A program made the translations under genes and the position numbers. Under the pieces are notes generated by a model. The model was not told the origin of the DNA and did no database searches. It saw only the letters and a program-made list of their open reading frames with translations. A stretch of DNA of 14,236 nucleotides from JANNWF01 sp052390415 (GTDB lineage: Bacteria > Pseudomonadota > Gammaproteobacteria > Xanthomonadales > Xanthomonadaceae): positions 1 through 14,236 of the forward strand of contig JBQTGY010000058.1 in assembly GCA_052390415.1 (NCBI GenBank), given 5' to 3'. Below, in pieces: positions 5,715 through 13,115 of the stretch; position 1 is the stretch's first letter, and the number at the start of each line of letters is the position of its first letter.

Positions 5715-6134
5715 CTAATCCGCGCCACCGTCACTCGCTTCTGCGGCAGGATCATCCAGGCCGAAGTCCGATCCCGACGCGTCGCCACCATCCACATTGG
5801 AATCTGCCTCGAACTGCGCACCACTGCGTTCAACCACGGCTCCGGCGGCACGACCCTTGGCGGTCGGAAACAGTGCGACGGCCGCTTCAACGGCGGTGAC
5901 CAACTCGCCGCGACGTGCTTCCGGCAACTGCTGCCAATGGCATTCCAGCAGCGCGCCCTCCAGGGCATACAGCAGATTCAAGCTGGGTCGGAAACCCGCG
6001 CGTTTGATCTTCACGAATGCGCCGACCGCGCCATGACTGAGCAATTCTTCGCGGCTGCGAATGCCTACCTGGCGCAGCCATGCAGCCGACTTTGGCCCCA
6101 CATTCATCATCTTGTCGCCACGCGGTGCTGCCAT
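5715..6134 (-). CDS. Stand-alone TfoX C-terminal domain protein
   Basis: A 139-residue protein whose residues 10-90 match the TfoX C-terminal domain: MNVGPKSAAWLRQVGIRS (10-27) and AGFRPSLNLLYALEGALLEC (46-65). This is a helix-hairpin-helix-like region found at the C-terminus of the competence regulator TfoX/Sxy. The N-terminal TfoX domain is absent. Residues 100-139 form a low-complexity acidic tail (GSDFGLDDPAAE), which is unusual. It starts 6 bases after the stop of the methionine sulfoxide reductase gene, with its GGAG (6147-6144) overlapping the last codons of that gene, so translation is likely coupled. A direct role in competence is not shown by the sequence. The alternative internal start at residue 9 or 10 would remove only a short leader. 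Confidence 0.85.
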   Translation of the reverse strand: MAAPRGDKMMNVGPKSAAWLRQVGIRSREELLSHGAVGAFVKIKRAGFRPSLNLLYALEGALLECHWQQLPEARRGELVTAVEAAVALFPTAKGRAAGAVVERSGAQFEADSNVDGGDASGSDFGLDDPAAEASDGGAD

Positions 6135-6140
6135 CTCTTG

Positions 6141-6632
6141 TTACTCCAGTGGCTTCAGGCTATTGATAAAAGCGGCGGCAATTGCTTCCAGTCCGTGCTG
6201 ATCGTCTGCATCAAATCGGTCCAGTTGTGGGCTGTCGAGATCGAATACTCCGATCAAATCATTGCCACGATACAAAGGTACAACCAGCTCGGAGCGAGAC
6301 GCGGAATCGCAGGCAATGTGTCCGGGAAACGCATCGACGTCGGCAATGCGCTGGGTGGTGCGCGTCTTGGCTGCGGTGCCGCACACACCACGCCCCAAGG
6401 CGATCCGCACGCAGGCGGGCAGGCCTTGGAATGGCCCCACCACCAACTCCTTGCCATCGAAGAAATAGAAGCCCACCCAATTCAGTGCGGGCAGGTTGTG
6501 ATACACCAATGCGGCCAGATTGGCCGCATTGGCGACGCGGTCGCACTCGCCGTGCATCAGGGACTGGGCCTGTTGCAGCAATTGCGTGTATTGCTCGGAC
6601 TTAGCGCCGGTAAGTGTTTGCGAATCGAACAT
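6141..6632 (-). CDS. msrC: Free methionine-R-sulfoxide reductase (GAF-domain, fRMsr/YebR type)
   Basis: A 163-residue cytosolic GAF-domain enzyme that reduces free methionine-(R)-sulfoxide, a thioredoxin-dependent repair of oxidised methionine. The three conserved cysteines of the family are all present with the right spacing: Cys74 in PACVRIALGRG, Cys84 in GRGVCGTAA and Cys108 in HIACDSASRSE. By comparison with E. coli (84, 94, 118), Cys108 is the catalytic residue and the other two resolve the disulfide. NWVGFYF (51-57) and GVFDLDSPQLDRFD (128-141) are typical of the fold. GGAG lies 5 bases before the ATG. The TfoX-domain gene follows directly. It diverges from bioD across 81 bases. Confidence 0.93.
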   Translation of the reverse strand: MFDSQTLTGAKSEQYTQLLQQAQSLMHGECDRVANAANLAALVYHNLPALNWVGFYFFDGKELVVGPFQGLPACVRIALGRGVCGTAAKTRTTQRIADVDAFPGHIACDSASRSELVVPLYRGNDLIGVFDLDSPQLDRFDADDQHGLEAIAAAFINSLKPLE

Positions 6633-6713
6633 GGGGGCTCCGTTGCCAATCGGCGAAGTGTAACGAGCTATGCGCCACTACACTTTGCAAATTCACAATG
6701 ATCACCGGTCCGA

Positions 6714-7391
6714 ATGTTCAGCTCTGTCTATCTCACTGGCACCGATACCGACGCGGGCAAGACCTATGCCGCCGTCGCCCTTATTCACGCGCTGCGTGGT
6801 CACGGAGCGCGCGTGATCGGAATGAAGCCCCTGGCTAGCGGTTGCGTGTTGAGTGGCGACGGCGTGCGCAATCCGGACGCGTTGGCGCTGCAAGGGGCAA
6901 GTGAGGCCGGGGCAGCTTATGAGCTGATCAACCCGATCGCGTTGCGTGACGCCACCGCGCCGGAAATTGCCGCCGCCAATGATGGCGTAGAGGTGTCGTT
7001 GCCATCGATTGAACGCGCGTATGCGGCGCTGCGCGAAAGCGCCGACTGCGTCGTCGTTGAGGGCGTCGGCGGCTGGATGGCGCCGCTATCTGCCAGCCTG
7101 ATGCAAGCTGACCTGGTGCGTGCGTTGCACCTGCCAGTTCTGCTGGTGGTTGGTTTGCGCTTGGGTTGCATCAACCATGCCCTGTTGAGCTTGCGTGCAT
7201 TGCAGGCAGATGGCGCGAAAGTGCTGGGGTGGATTGGCAGCGCGGTGGATCCGCAGCTGGCTTTTGTGCAGCAAACCGTCAGGATCTTGCGGCAGCGAAT
7301 CGGATTTCCCTGTCTGGGCATCCTGCCGCACGGTGTGGATGCAAAAGCTGCGGGCATTGCGCTGGATCTGACGTGTCTGAAACGGATTTGA
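6714..7391 (+). CDS. bioD: Dethiobiotin synthetase
   Basis: A 225-residue ATP-dependent enzyme closing the ureido ring of dethiobiotin from 7,8-diaminopelargonate and CO2, the penultimate step of biotin synthesis. Evidence: the P-loop GTDTDAGKT at 9-17, GMKPLASG at 36-43 with the conserved Lys-Pro, and VVEGVGGWMAPL at 114-125, which lines the active site. The C-terminal GILPH is also typical. Length is normal. No strong ribosome binding site precedes the ATG. It stands apart from other biotin genes, diverging from the methionine sulfoxide reductase and converging on the histidine kinase gene with only 29 bases between stop codons. Confidence 0.93.
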   Translation: MFSSVYLTGTDTDAGKTYAAVALIHALRGHGARVIGMKPLASGCVLSGDGVRNPDALALQGASEAGAAYELINPIALRDATAPEIAAANDGVEVSLPSIERAYAALRESADCVVVEGVGGWMAPLSASLMQADLVRALHLPVLLVVGLRLGCINHALLSLRALQADGAKVLGWIGSAVDPQLAFVQQTVRILRQRIGFPCLGILPHGVDAKAAGIALDLTCLKRI

Positions 7392-7420
7392 TGCGCATCT
7401 GAGCGATGCTGCGGCCGGGA

Positions 7421-9562
7421 TCAGCCCAACTGCACCGGCAAACGCAGACTGAATTTCGCACCGCCGCCGCTGCGATTCTCGGCGCGCAGCTGGCCGCCAT
7501 GTTCTTCCGAGATCTTGCGCACGATGGCTAGCCCAAGTCCGGTGCCCTTGATCTTGGTGGTGCGATAGGGCTCGTACCACGCGGCGTCAAAACCTTCGGG
7601 CAACCCAGGTCCATCATCCGCCACGCTGAGCTCGACCCACTGACTGCCTGCTTCCACACGCACCGAAGTGCTGATTTCCACGCTCACGCCAGCGCGTTCT
7701 GCAGCGGCTTCCTGCGCGTTCTTGATCAGGTTGTGCAGCACCTGTCGCAAGCGCCCGCCGTCGGCGGTGAGTTTGGGCAGATCAGTCGCCAGGTGGGCGG
7801 TGAGCTGCAGGCGCGGATCGCCGATATACAGTTCGACCACGTCAGCCACCAGTGCATTGATGTCGAGCGCCAATCGCGCCAGCGGCGGCGGTTTGGCGTA
7901 GTCGCTGAAGGCGTTGACCATGGTCTTCAAGGCTTCGACCTGGGCGACGATGGTGTGGGTGGCGCGGTCAACGACTTCGGCTTCGGCAGCCGCCAAAGTA
8001 GGCATCACGCGTCGACGCAAGCGCTCGGCAGCGAGTTGAATGGGTGTCAGTGGATTCTTGACCTCGTGGGCCAAGCGTTTGGCGACTTCGGCCCAGGCCG
8101 CGTCACGCCGAGCACGGTCAATTTCGGTGGTGTCGTCGAATACGGCCACCAAGCCTTCATCCGGCAAGCGTGCGCCACGCAACAACAATTGTTGGCGGCC
8201 TTCATCGCGTGCCAGCAGGATCTCTTCGCGAAACTCGCGCACGCCTTCGCGCAAGCGCAGCAGCAAGGTGTCCACCAGCGGCGACAAGGCGGACGTTTGT
8301 GCGCTTAGCGCAAGCAGGGGTTGCCCGAGCAAGGCATCGATCTGGCAACCCAGCACACTGGCCGCGGCGGCGTTGCTGCTGCGCAAGTCACCATTGTTAT
8401 CAATGACCAATACACCCGAGCTGAGCCGCGCCAACACGGTCTGCAAGAAGGCGCGTTGGCGCTCGGTGTCTTCGGTGCTGGCGCGGGCCTGCGCGCTGGC
8501 TTGCTGCAGGTCATCCGCCATGCGATTGAAGCTTTTCGCGAGCAGGCCGAGTTCGTCATCGCGGGTGTCGGGCAAGCGCGCATCAAAGCGACCTTCCGCC
8601 ACCTCGCGATTGGCCGCTGCCAGCCGCGCGATCGGGTCCACCACGCGGCGGGAAACGTCGAACGCCAGCAGGATTGCCAACAACACCGACACCAACAAGA
8701 CCAAGGTCAGGATGAGTTGGAAAGCGAGCTTGAGCGCATCGCGCAAGAAGTTGGCTTGGCGTACGGCGGCGGCGGCGGCCTCCACGGTCGCGAGCCGCTG
8801 CGCATAGTCAGCAGGCAGGGCAAAGATGCCCTGCGCCACGCGCCCACGCGGCGCGCCCTCGATGCTTCGCAACACGCGTAGACGCAGCACGGAGTCGACT
8901 ACCTCGGTATCGGCGTAGTGCCCGCGTGCATTGAGCGCAAGTTGCATGTCGTCGGTGGGCGGCGAGTTGCGTGTTGAATCCGGATCCGTGGCAGCAATAG
9001 CACGCAGACGACCGTCGCTGTAGACCGCCAATTGGCTGGCGCGACTGCCATCCAATGCGGTCTCCAGTGCCTCGGCCAATTCGCCGTCGCTGACGCTGGC
9101 CAGCTGCATGCTGACGCGCTGCACGTCGGCATCGGCAGCCTGCAGCTGGTCGTCCAGGTACATGCGTCCAATCGCCAAGGACTCGTCCATTGCCTCGGCG
9201 GTATTGGCGGTGAGCCAGGTGTCGACCGTCGCGGCAATGAAACGGGCGCCGAATGCATACACCAAACCGACCGGCGGCAAGGCCAGCAACAACAGAATCA
9301 GCAACAGGCGCCGACTCAGTCGCGCACCGGGAACGCCCGCGCGTACATCTCGCGCCAATCGCCAAAGGCGCAGCACGATGGCGATACTCAAGGTCAACAA
9401 CGCGGCCGCCGCCAACCCGAACACGTAGGGGTACAGATGCGCGTAGCGCTGCCCCAAGCCTTCCGCGTCGGCCGCCAGATACAAGGACGACAGCACCAGC
9501 AGCGCCAGCGCCAAGGCCAGCGCCGCCCAGCCTAGGCGAGTGCCTAGTTGCTCGCGGACCAT
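7421..9562 (-). CDS. ntrY: NtrY-like membrane sensor histidine kinase
   Basis: A 713-residue sensor kinase. Three N-terminal membrane helices (about 12-31, 44-65, 86-106) lead to a periplasmic region (about 110-277), a fourth helix (278-301), HAMP (302-355), PAS (370-480) and the kinase core. Visible motifs are the H-box RLAHEVKNPLTP with His499, the N-box NLIKNAQEA at 611-619, the G1 box DDGPGLP near 649-655 and the G2 box GTGLGLAI near 673-680. This layout matches NtrY. The start is uncertain: ATG 9562 is preferred, overlapping the preceding gene by 19 bases; GTG 9589 would add nine residues; neither has a good ribosome binding site. No response regulator gene follows; convergent bioD lies there. 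It is probably the last gene of the def-fmt-rsmB operon. Confidence 0.9.
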   Translation of the reverse strand: MVREQLGTRLGWAALALALALLVLSSLYLAADAEGLGQRYAHLYPYVFGLAAAALLTLSIAIVLRLWRLARDVRAGVPGARLSRRLLLILLLLALPPVGLVYAFGARFIAATVDTWLTANTAEAMDESLAIGRMYLDDQLQAADADVQRVSMQLASVSDGELAEALETALDGSRASQLAVYSDGRLRAIAATDPDSTRNSPPTDDMQLALNARGHYADTEVVDSVLRLRVLRSIEGAPRGRVAQGIFALPADYAQRLATVEAAAAAVRQANFLRDALKLAFQLILTLVLLVSVLLAILLAFDVSRRVVDPIARLAAANREVAEGRFDARLPDTRDDELGLLAKSFNRMADDLQQASAQARASTEDTERQRAFLQTVLARLSSGVLVIDNNGDLRSSNAAAASVLGCQIDALLGQPLLALSAQTSALSPLVDTLLLRLREGVREFREEILLARDEGRQQLLLRGARLPDEGLVAVFDDTTEIDRARRDAAWAEVAKRLAHEVKNPLTPIQLAAERLRRRVMPTLAAAEAEVVDRATHTIVAQVEALKTMVNAFSDYAKPPPLARLALDINALVADVVELYIGDPRLQLTAHLATDLPKLTADGGRLRQVLHNLIKNAQEAAAERAGVSVEISTSVRVEAGSQWVELSVADDGPGLPEGFDAAWYEPYRTTKIKGTGLGLAIVRKISEEHGGQLRAENRSGGGAKFSLRLPVQLG

Positions 9563-10071
9563 GCGAACGGCGGCGATATCAGCTTCCACTCGCCGGGCAG
9601 CAACACGGCGGGAAGACGCAATGGGGTCGGTAAGGCGGAGAGATCCAACTCCAGATGCACCACGCCATCGCAGTGCAGAGATTCGACGCCCGACAGCGGC
9701 AGCCGGATGCGATCCAGTGCGGCCAGCAGACCACTACGGCGCGCAAAATAGCGATGCTCACCGTCGCCGCTGCGCAGGCTGTAACGGCGGGTCAGCGCCG
9801 AGTAACTCAGCTCGATGAGCGACCGCGTCAATCGGGTGCCGTCGCAGGCGGCGATGGCATAGTTGAAACGCAACGCGATGCCGGCGTCCAACGCGTCCAG
9901 CATCGCCGGCGAAAGCCGCAACTGCTGGACGACCTCAAGGTCGGCGCCGCCCGCGCTGGCTAACGCTCGCGCGCTGCTGATGCTGGCGCGATCCGGCGTC
10001 GGCGCACTGCAAGCCGCCAACAACAACAGCAAAATGGCTACTACTCCAGGGTGCCGCAGATTGCTAACCAC
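9544..10071 (-). CDS. DUF4390 family protein, predicted lipoprotein
   Basis: A 175-residue exported protein. The start is placed at GTG 10071, overlapping the end of rsmB by 8 bases. The longer frame back to 10251 lies wholly within rsmB and would bury the signal peptide. Residues 6-21 (RHPGVVAILLLLLAAC) form a short lipoprotein signal with lipobox LAAC and Cys21. The mature part shows DUF4390-type features: LRLSPAMLDALDAGIALRFNY, YSALTRRYSL, LPTPLRLPAVL and GEWKLISPPFAW. In this order the family lies between rsmB and an NtrY-type kinase; its biochemical role is unknown. Its position suggests it may work with the kinase at the envelope, which is inference. Confidence 0.82.
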   Translation of the reverse strand: MVSNLRHPGVVAILLLLLAACSAPTPDRASISSARALASAGGADLEVVQQLRLSPAMLDALDAGIALRFNYAIAACDGTRLTRSLIELSYSALTRRYSLRSGDGEHRYFARRSGLLAALDRIRLPLSGVESLHCDGVVHLELDLSALPTPLRLPAVLLPGEWKLISPPFAWSASN

Positions 10072-11395
10072 GCGCCAGCGCGGCGATGAAAAAACCGTCG
10101 CCGTCGCCCTCTCCCGGCAGACGTTGATAGCCATGCCCTGCCGCACGCCCGAAGTGCGCGGCGAGAGGCAGCGGCTGACAGTCGGAATGAGCGGCGACGA
10201 ATTCATTGATCTGCGCGGCGTTCTCGGCCGGAAGAATGGAACAGGTCGCATAGACTAGTCGCCCACCTGGCTTCAGCAAAGGCCACAGTGCAGTCAGCAT
10301 CCGCGCTTGCAGTGTGACCAGTGGCGCGATGTCGGTGGCGCGACGATGCCAGCGGATATCCGGTTGCCGTCGAAGTATGCCGGTCGCCGAGCACGGCGCA
10401 TCGAGCAGGATGCGATCAAACGGGCGTCCATCCCACCAGCGCTCGGGGTGTTCGACTTCAGCGGCGACGACAGGCGCTTGCAGGCCGAGTCGTGCCAGCG
10501 CCGGCGCGATCCGCACCAGCCGGGTGGGATCGGCATCGATGGCCAACAGATCGAGATCGTCCGTGGTCTCCAGTAGCGCAGCGGTCTTGCCGCCGGGTGC
10601 TGCGCAGGCATCGAGCACGCGCATGCCGGGCTGGGCCTGCATCGCCAAAACTGCGCGCTGCGCAGAACTGTCTTGCACCGACACAAGCCCTGCATCCCAG
10701 CCCGGTAAATTGCGCGCCGGCGGTGCGTTGGGCAAACACAAAGCACTCGGCAAATCCGGGTCAATGCGGTGGTCGATATCGGCTGCGGCCAACATTTCGC
10801 AATATGACGTCACATCGGTGCGGCGCCGATTGATGCGCAGCCACAGCGGCGGCTGTTGGTTGCCCGCCAACATCGCGTTTTCCGCGTTTTCGCCCCAGGC
10901 GCTGCGCAGCGCATCGATCAGCCAATGCGGATGGTTCCAGCGCGCCGGCTCGTTGTCGCTGATGGCGCTGCACAAGCTTTCCCGCTCGCGAATGAAGCGG
11001 CGCAGGATCGCGTTCACCAAACCTGCCAGCCTGGGCTTGTTCAGCACGCGGGTGGCGGCAACACAGGCATCGACAACGGCATGCGCGGGCATCCCCAACG
11101 CATCCAGTTGGGTCAAGCCGATCAACAGCAGGGCGTGAACGTCGGCGTCGCTGCGAACCAGCGACTTTTGCAGCAGGAGCGTCAGCAGTGCCTCGTAGCG
11201 GAAAAGTCCGCGACAGGCAGCGAACACGCTGGACTCGGCCAAGCTGCGGTCGCGTGGATCGAGCAACGCGTCAACGCGTTGCATGTCTGCCAGGCTGGGT
11301 AGCACCGCGCGCAGCGACTCGCCATCAAAACGTACCCGCGCCAACACCCGCGCGGCAGCAGCACGCGATGCAGCACCCGCGGTGGCTGCGATCAC
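10064..11395 (-). CDS. rsmB: 16S rRNA (cytosine-967-C5)-methyltransferase RsmB
   Basis: A 443-residue enzyme that methylates C967 of 16S rRNA. The N-terminal NusB-like RNA-binding domain covers about 1-145. The methyltransferase domain has the SAM loop DACAAPGGKT (262-271), DAPCSATG (332-339) with Cys335 as the release-assisting cysteine, and YATCS (382-386) with Cys385 as the nucleophile. VNAILRRFIRE (127-137) is typical of the NusB-like part. Length fits RsmB. Its GTG start at 11395 overlaps the TGA of fmt as GTGA (4 bases), a clear sign of coupled translation, and its end overlaps the DUF4390 gene. Confidence 0.95.
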   Translation of the reverse strand: MIAATAGAASRAAAARVLARVRFDGESLRAVLPSLADMQRVDALLDPRDRSLAESSVFAACRGLFRYEALLTLLLQKSLVRSDADVHALLLIGLTQLDALGMPAHAVVDACVAATRVLNKPRLAGLVNAILRRFIRERESLCSAISDNEPARWNHPHWLIDALRSAWGENAENAMLAGNQQPPLWLRINRRRTDVTSYCEMLAAADIDHRIDPDLPSALCLPNAPPARNLPGWDAGLVSVQDSSAQRAVLAMQAQPGMRVLDACAAPGGKTAALLETTDDLDLLAIDADPTRLVRIAPALARLGLQAPVVAAEVEHPERWWDGRPFDRILLDAPCSATGILRRQPDIRWHRRATDIAPLVTLQARMLTALWPLLKPGGRLVYATCSILPAENAAQINEFVAAHSDCQPLPLAAHFGRAAGHGYQRLPGEGDGDGFFIAALARG

Positions 11396-12327
11396 GGACG
11401 TAGCGCCGGTCGCGCATTCAAATAGTCGCGCGCACTCACTACGCGCCCGCCCTCGCGTTGCACATCCAGCAAACGGAGCACGCCGCTGCCGCAGGCGATA
11501 TCGATTCCCAGCGCCGTGGCCTGGGTCACGTTGCCGGGTGCAGGGAGGCTCCCTTGCTGGTCAGACGAGATGACTTCGGCTCGATGAATCCGAACGCGTT
11601 CACCGGCAACTTCTGCCTCGGCGACGGGCCACGGCAAAAATGCGCGCACCTTGCGTTCGAGGATGACCGCGTCCTGCGACCAGTCGAGCCGCGCTTCCGA
11701 CTTTTCCAGTTTGCTCGCGTAAGTCACACCCGCTTCCGACTGCGCACGTGCCTGCGGAACCAGACCGGCACGCAGCAGGCCGACTCCATCGGTCAACACT
11801 TCGGCACCCAACAACGAAAGCCGATCATGCAACGCGCCTGAAGTCTCTTTGCCAGTGAGTGCTGCGCTGAGTTGCAACAACACCGGCCCGGTGTCCAAGC
11901 CCTTTTCCATGCGCATCAAACACACGCCGGTTTGCGCATCACCGGCTTCGATGGCGCGTTGAATGGGCGCGGCACCGCGCCAACGCGGCAGCAGCGACGC
12001 GTGCACGTTCCAACACCCGAAGCGGGGGATATCCAGCACGGCCTGCGGCAGCAGCAGGCCGTAGGCAACCACCACCAACAGGTCAGGCTTGAGTTCGCGA
12101 AGCGCCGCAATGACCTCACGGCCGCGCAGACGCTCCGGCTGACGCACTTCGATCCCCGCGGCCTGCGCAGCCTGTTTGACCGGACTGGGTTCCATCCGCC
12201 GGCCGCGACCCAGCGGACGATCAGGCTGCGTATACACGGCCGCCACCTCGACACCACTGCGCAACAAGGCCAACAGGCAAGGCACCGCAAACGCTGGGGT
12301 GCCGGCAAACACGACACGCAGACTCAT
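11392..12327 (-). CDS. fmt: Methionyl-tRNA formyltransferase
   Basis: A 311-residue enzyme that formylates initiator Met-tRNA with 10-formyltetrahydrofolate. The ATG at 12327 gives the standard N-terminus MSLRVVFAGTPAFAVP. Catalytic residues are in place: Asn107 and His109 in NVHASLLPRWRGAAPI and Asp145 in LDTGPVLL. The C-terminal anticodon-arm domain is complete. The reading frame stays open upstream through a TTG at 12345 and further through the tandem repeat, but no ATG, GTG or TTG start exists there beyond 12345. Only a distant AGG precedes the ATG. It is unusually far from def (134 bases) and overlaps rsmB by 4 bases. Confidence 0.95.
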   Translation of the reverse strand: MSLRVVFAGTPAFAVPCLLALLRSGVEVAAVYTQPDRPLGRGRRMEPSPVKQAAQAAGIEVRQPERLRGREVIAALRELKPDLLVVVAYGLLLPQAVLDIPRFGCWNVHASLLPRWRGAAPIQRAIEAGDAQTGVCLMRMEKGLDTGPVLLQLSAALTGKETSGALHDRLSLLGAEVLTDGVGLLRAGLVPQARAQSEAGVTYASKLEKSEARLDWSQDAVILERKVRAFLPWPVAEAEVAGERVRIHRAEVISSDQQGSLPAPGNVTQATALGIDIACGSGVLRLLDVQREGGRVVSARDYLNARPALRP

Positions 12328-12356
12328 CGGTGGGCGTGCCTGCAAATGCTGACCAT

Positions 12357-12446
12357 GCTCAATTCGAAGCCGTTCAATTCGAAGCCGTTCAATTCGAAGT
12401 GGTTCAATGCGAAGTGGTTCAATGCGAAGTGGTTCAATGCGAATGA
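12357..12446. repeat. Tandem repeat, about six copies of a 15-bp unit, between def and fmt
   Basis: The consensus is GTTCAATTCGAAGCC or GTTCAATGCGAAGTG. Units begin at 12357, 12372, 12387, 12402, 12417 and 12432. Units 1-3 carry AATTCGAAG and units 4-6 carry AATGCGAA; units 1-2 end in CC and units 3-5 in TG, so variants are ordered along the array as expected from stepwise duplication. It lies entirely in the def-fmt gap. In the fmt frame on the minus strand it is open and would read as RIEPL/RIERL pentapeptides. Confidence 0.92.
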
Positions 12447-12461
12447 TGGGCCGAGCAGCGC

Positions 12462-12974
12462 TCAGGCAACATCAGCGCGGCGCTGTTTGGCCAATTTGCG
12501 GCGCACCATTTCACGCTTGAGTGGCGACAGGTAATCGACAAACAAACGGCCTTCCAGGTGATCCATCTCATGCTGGATACACACCGCCAACAGCTCGTCG
12601 GCCTCAATTTCCTGGGCCACTCCAAGGCGATCCAGAAAGCGCAAACGGATCCGCTCGTGGCGATTGACGTCCGCGAATATGCCGGGCACCGAGAGGCAGC
12701 CTTCCTGATGCACCTGCACGCCAGCGTGCTCAACGATTTCTGGATTGATGAATACGCGCGGTTGGTCGTGCGTCTCACTGATATCCATCACCATGAAGCG
12801 CAGATGCACGTCCACTTGACTGGCGGCCAGACCAATTCCGGGCGCGGCATACATGGTCGCAAACATGTCGTCGATCAACTGCTGAAATGCCGGTGTGAAG
12901 TCGCTTGCGGCCACCGGCCGGGCAACCGTCCGCAGGCGCGGGTCAGGGAACTCAAGGATGCTTAAAAGAGCCAT
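12462..12974 (-). CDS. def: Peptide deformylase
   Basis: A 170-residue metalloenzyme that removes the N-formyl group from nascent proteins. All three family motifs are present: GIGLAASQ (46-53), EGCLS (91-95) with metal ligand Cys93, and HEMDH (135-139) with ligands His135 and His139 and catalytic Glu136. The N-terminus ILEFPDPRLR is normal. No clear ribosome binding site precedes ATG 12974. A possible -10 box TAGAAT lies on the minus strand at 13028-13023, without a good -35. It diverges from the LysM gene and is the first gene of the formylation/rRNA methylation operon. Confidence 0.95.
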   Translation of the reverse strand: MALLSILEFPDPRLRTVARPVAASDFTPAFQQLIDDMFATMYAAPGIGLAASQVDVHLRFMVMDISETHDQPRVFINPEIVEHAGVQVHQEGCLSVPGIFADVNRHERIRLRFLDRLGVAQEIEADELLAVCIQHEMDHLEGRLFVDYLSPLKREMVRRKLAKQRRADVA

Positions 12975-12992
12975 AGGGCAGGTAGGGGCGGA

Positions 12993-13012
12993 TTTGACCG
13001 CCGTAAGTCAAA
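12993..13012. promoter_or_regulatory. Operator-like inverted repeat between def and the LysM gene
   Basis: TTTGAC (12993-12998) and GTCAAA (13007-13012) are exact inverted copies with an 8-base spacer, 19 bases upstream of the def start. The minus-strand TTGACT inside it resembles a -35 box, but no matching -10 follows at 16-18 bases. It could be a regulator site or chance. Confidence 0.3.
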
Positions 13013-13058
13013 AGATGGCGCTATTCTAGCGCTGCCAGACTGTACGGGCGGAGAGCGC

Positions 13059-13087
13059 TCGTTTGTCGGCAATCTTTGGGCTATAGT
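13059..13087 (+). promoter_or_regulatory. Candidate sigma-70 promoter of the LysM gene
   Basis: A good -10 box TATAGT (13082-13087) lies 28 bases before the ATG. At 17 bases spacing the -35 position is TCGTTT (13059-13064), which is poor. TTGTCG at 13063 is a better hexamer but only 13 bases away. Transcription would begin near 13093-13095. Confidence 0.4.
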
Positions 13088-13115
13088 GAAGTAAACCTGC
13101 TGGGGAAACAGGCAC

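Noticed and set aside
5667..6701. A 344-codon plus-strand frame
   Set aside because: It is the antisense shadow of the TfoX-domain and methionine sulfoxide reductase genes, both of which have clear motifs on the minus strand.
6633..6713. Promoters between the methionine sulfoxide reductase gene and bioD
   Set aside because: TTGCCA with AGCTAT at 17 bases spacing is the best plus-strand match, but the -10 is too weak to report as a feature; no BirA-like dyad was seen.
8040..8881. Long plus-strand frames over the kinase gene
   Set aside because: Antisense shadows with repetitive Arg/Ser/Ala composition; the minus-strand kinase carries all catalytic motifs.
10072..10251. Longer DUF4390 product starting at 10251
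   Set aside because: The extra 60 residues lie within rsmB coding sequence and would place the lipoprotein signal inside the chain.
11872..12534. Plus-strand frame encoding NSKPF/NAKWF pentapeptide repeats over the tandem array
   Set aside because: The repeat is a 15-bp DNA array and the rest of the frame is antisense to fmt and def; no ribosome binding site or family support.
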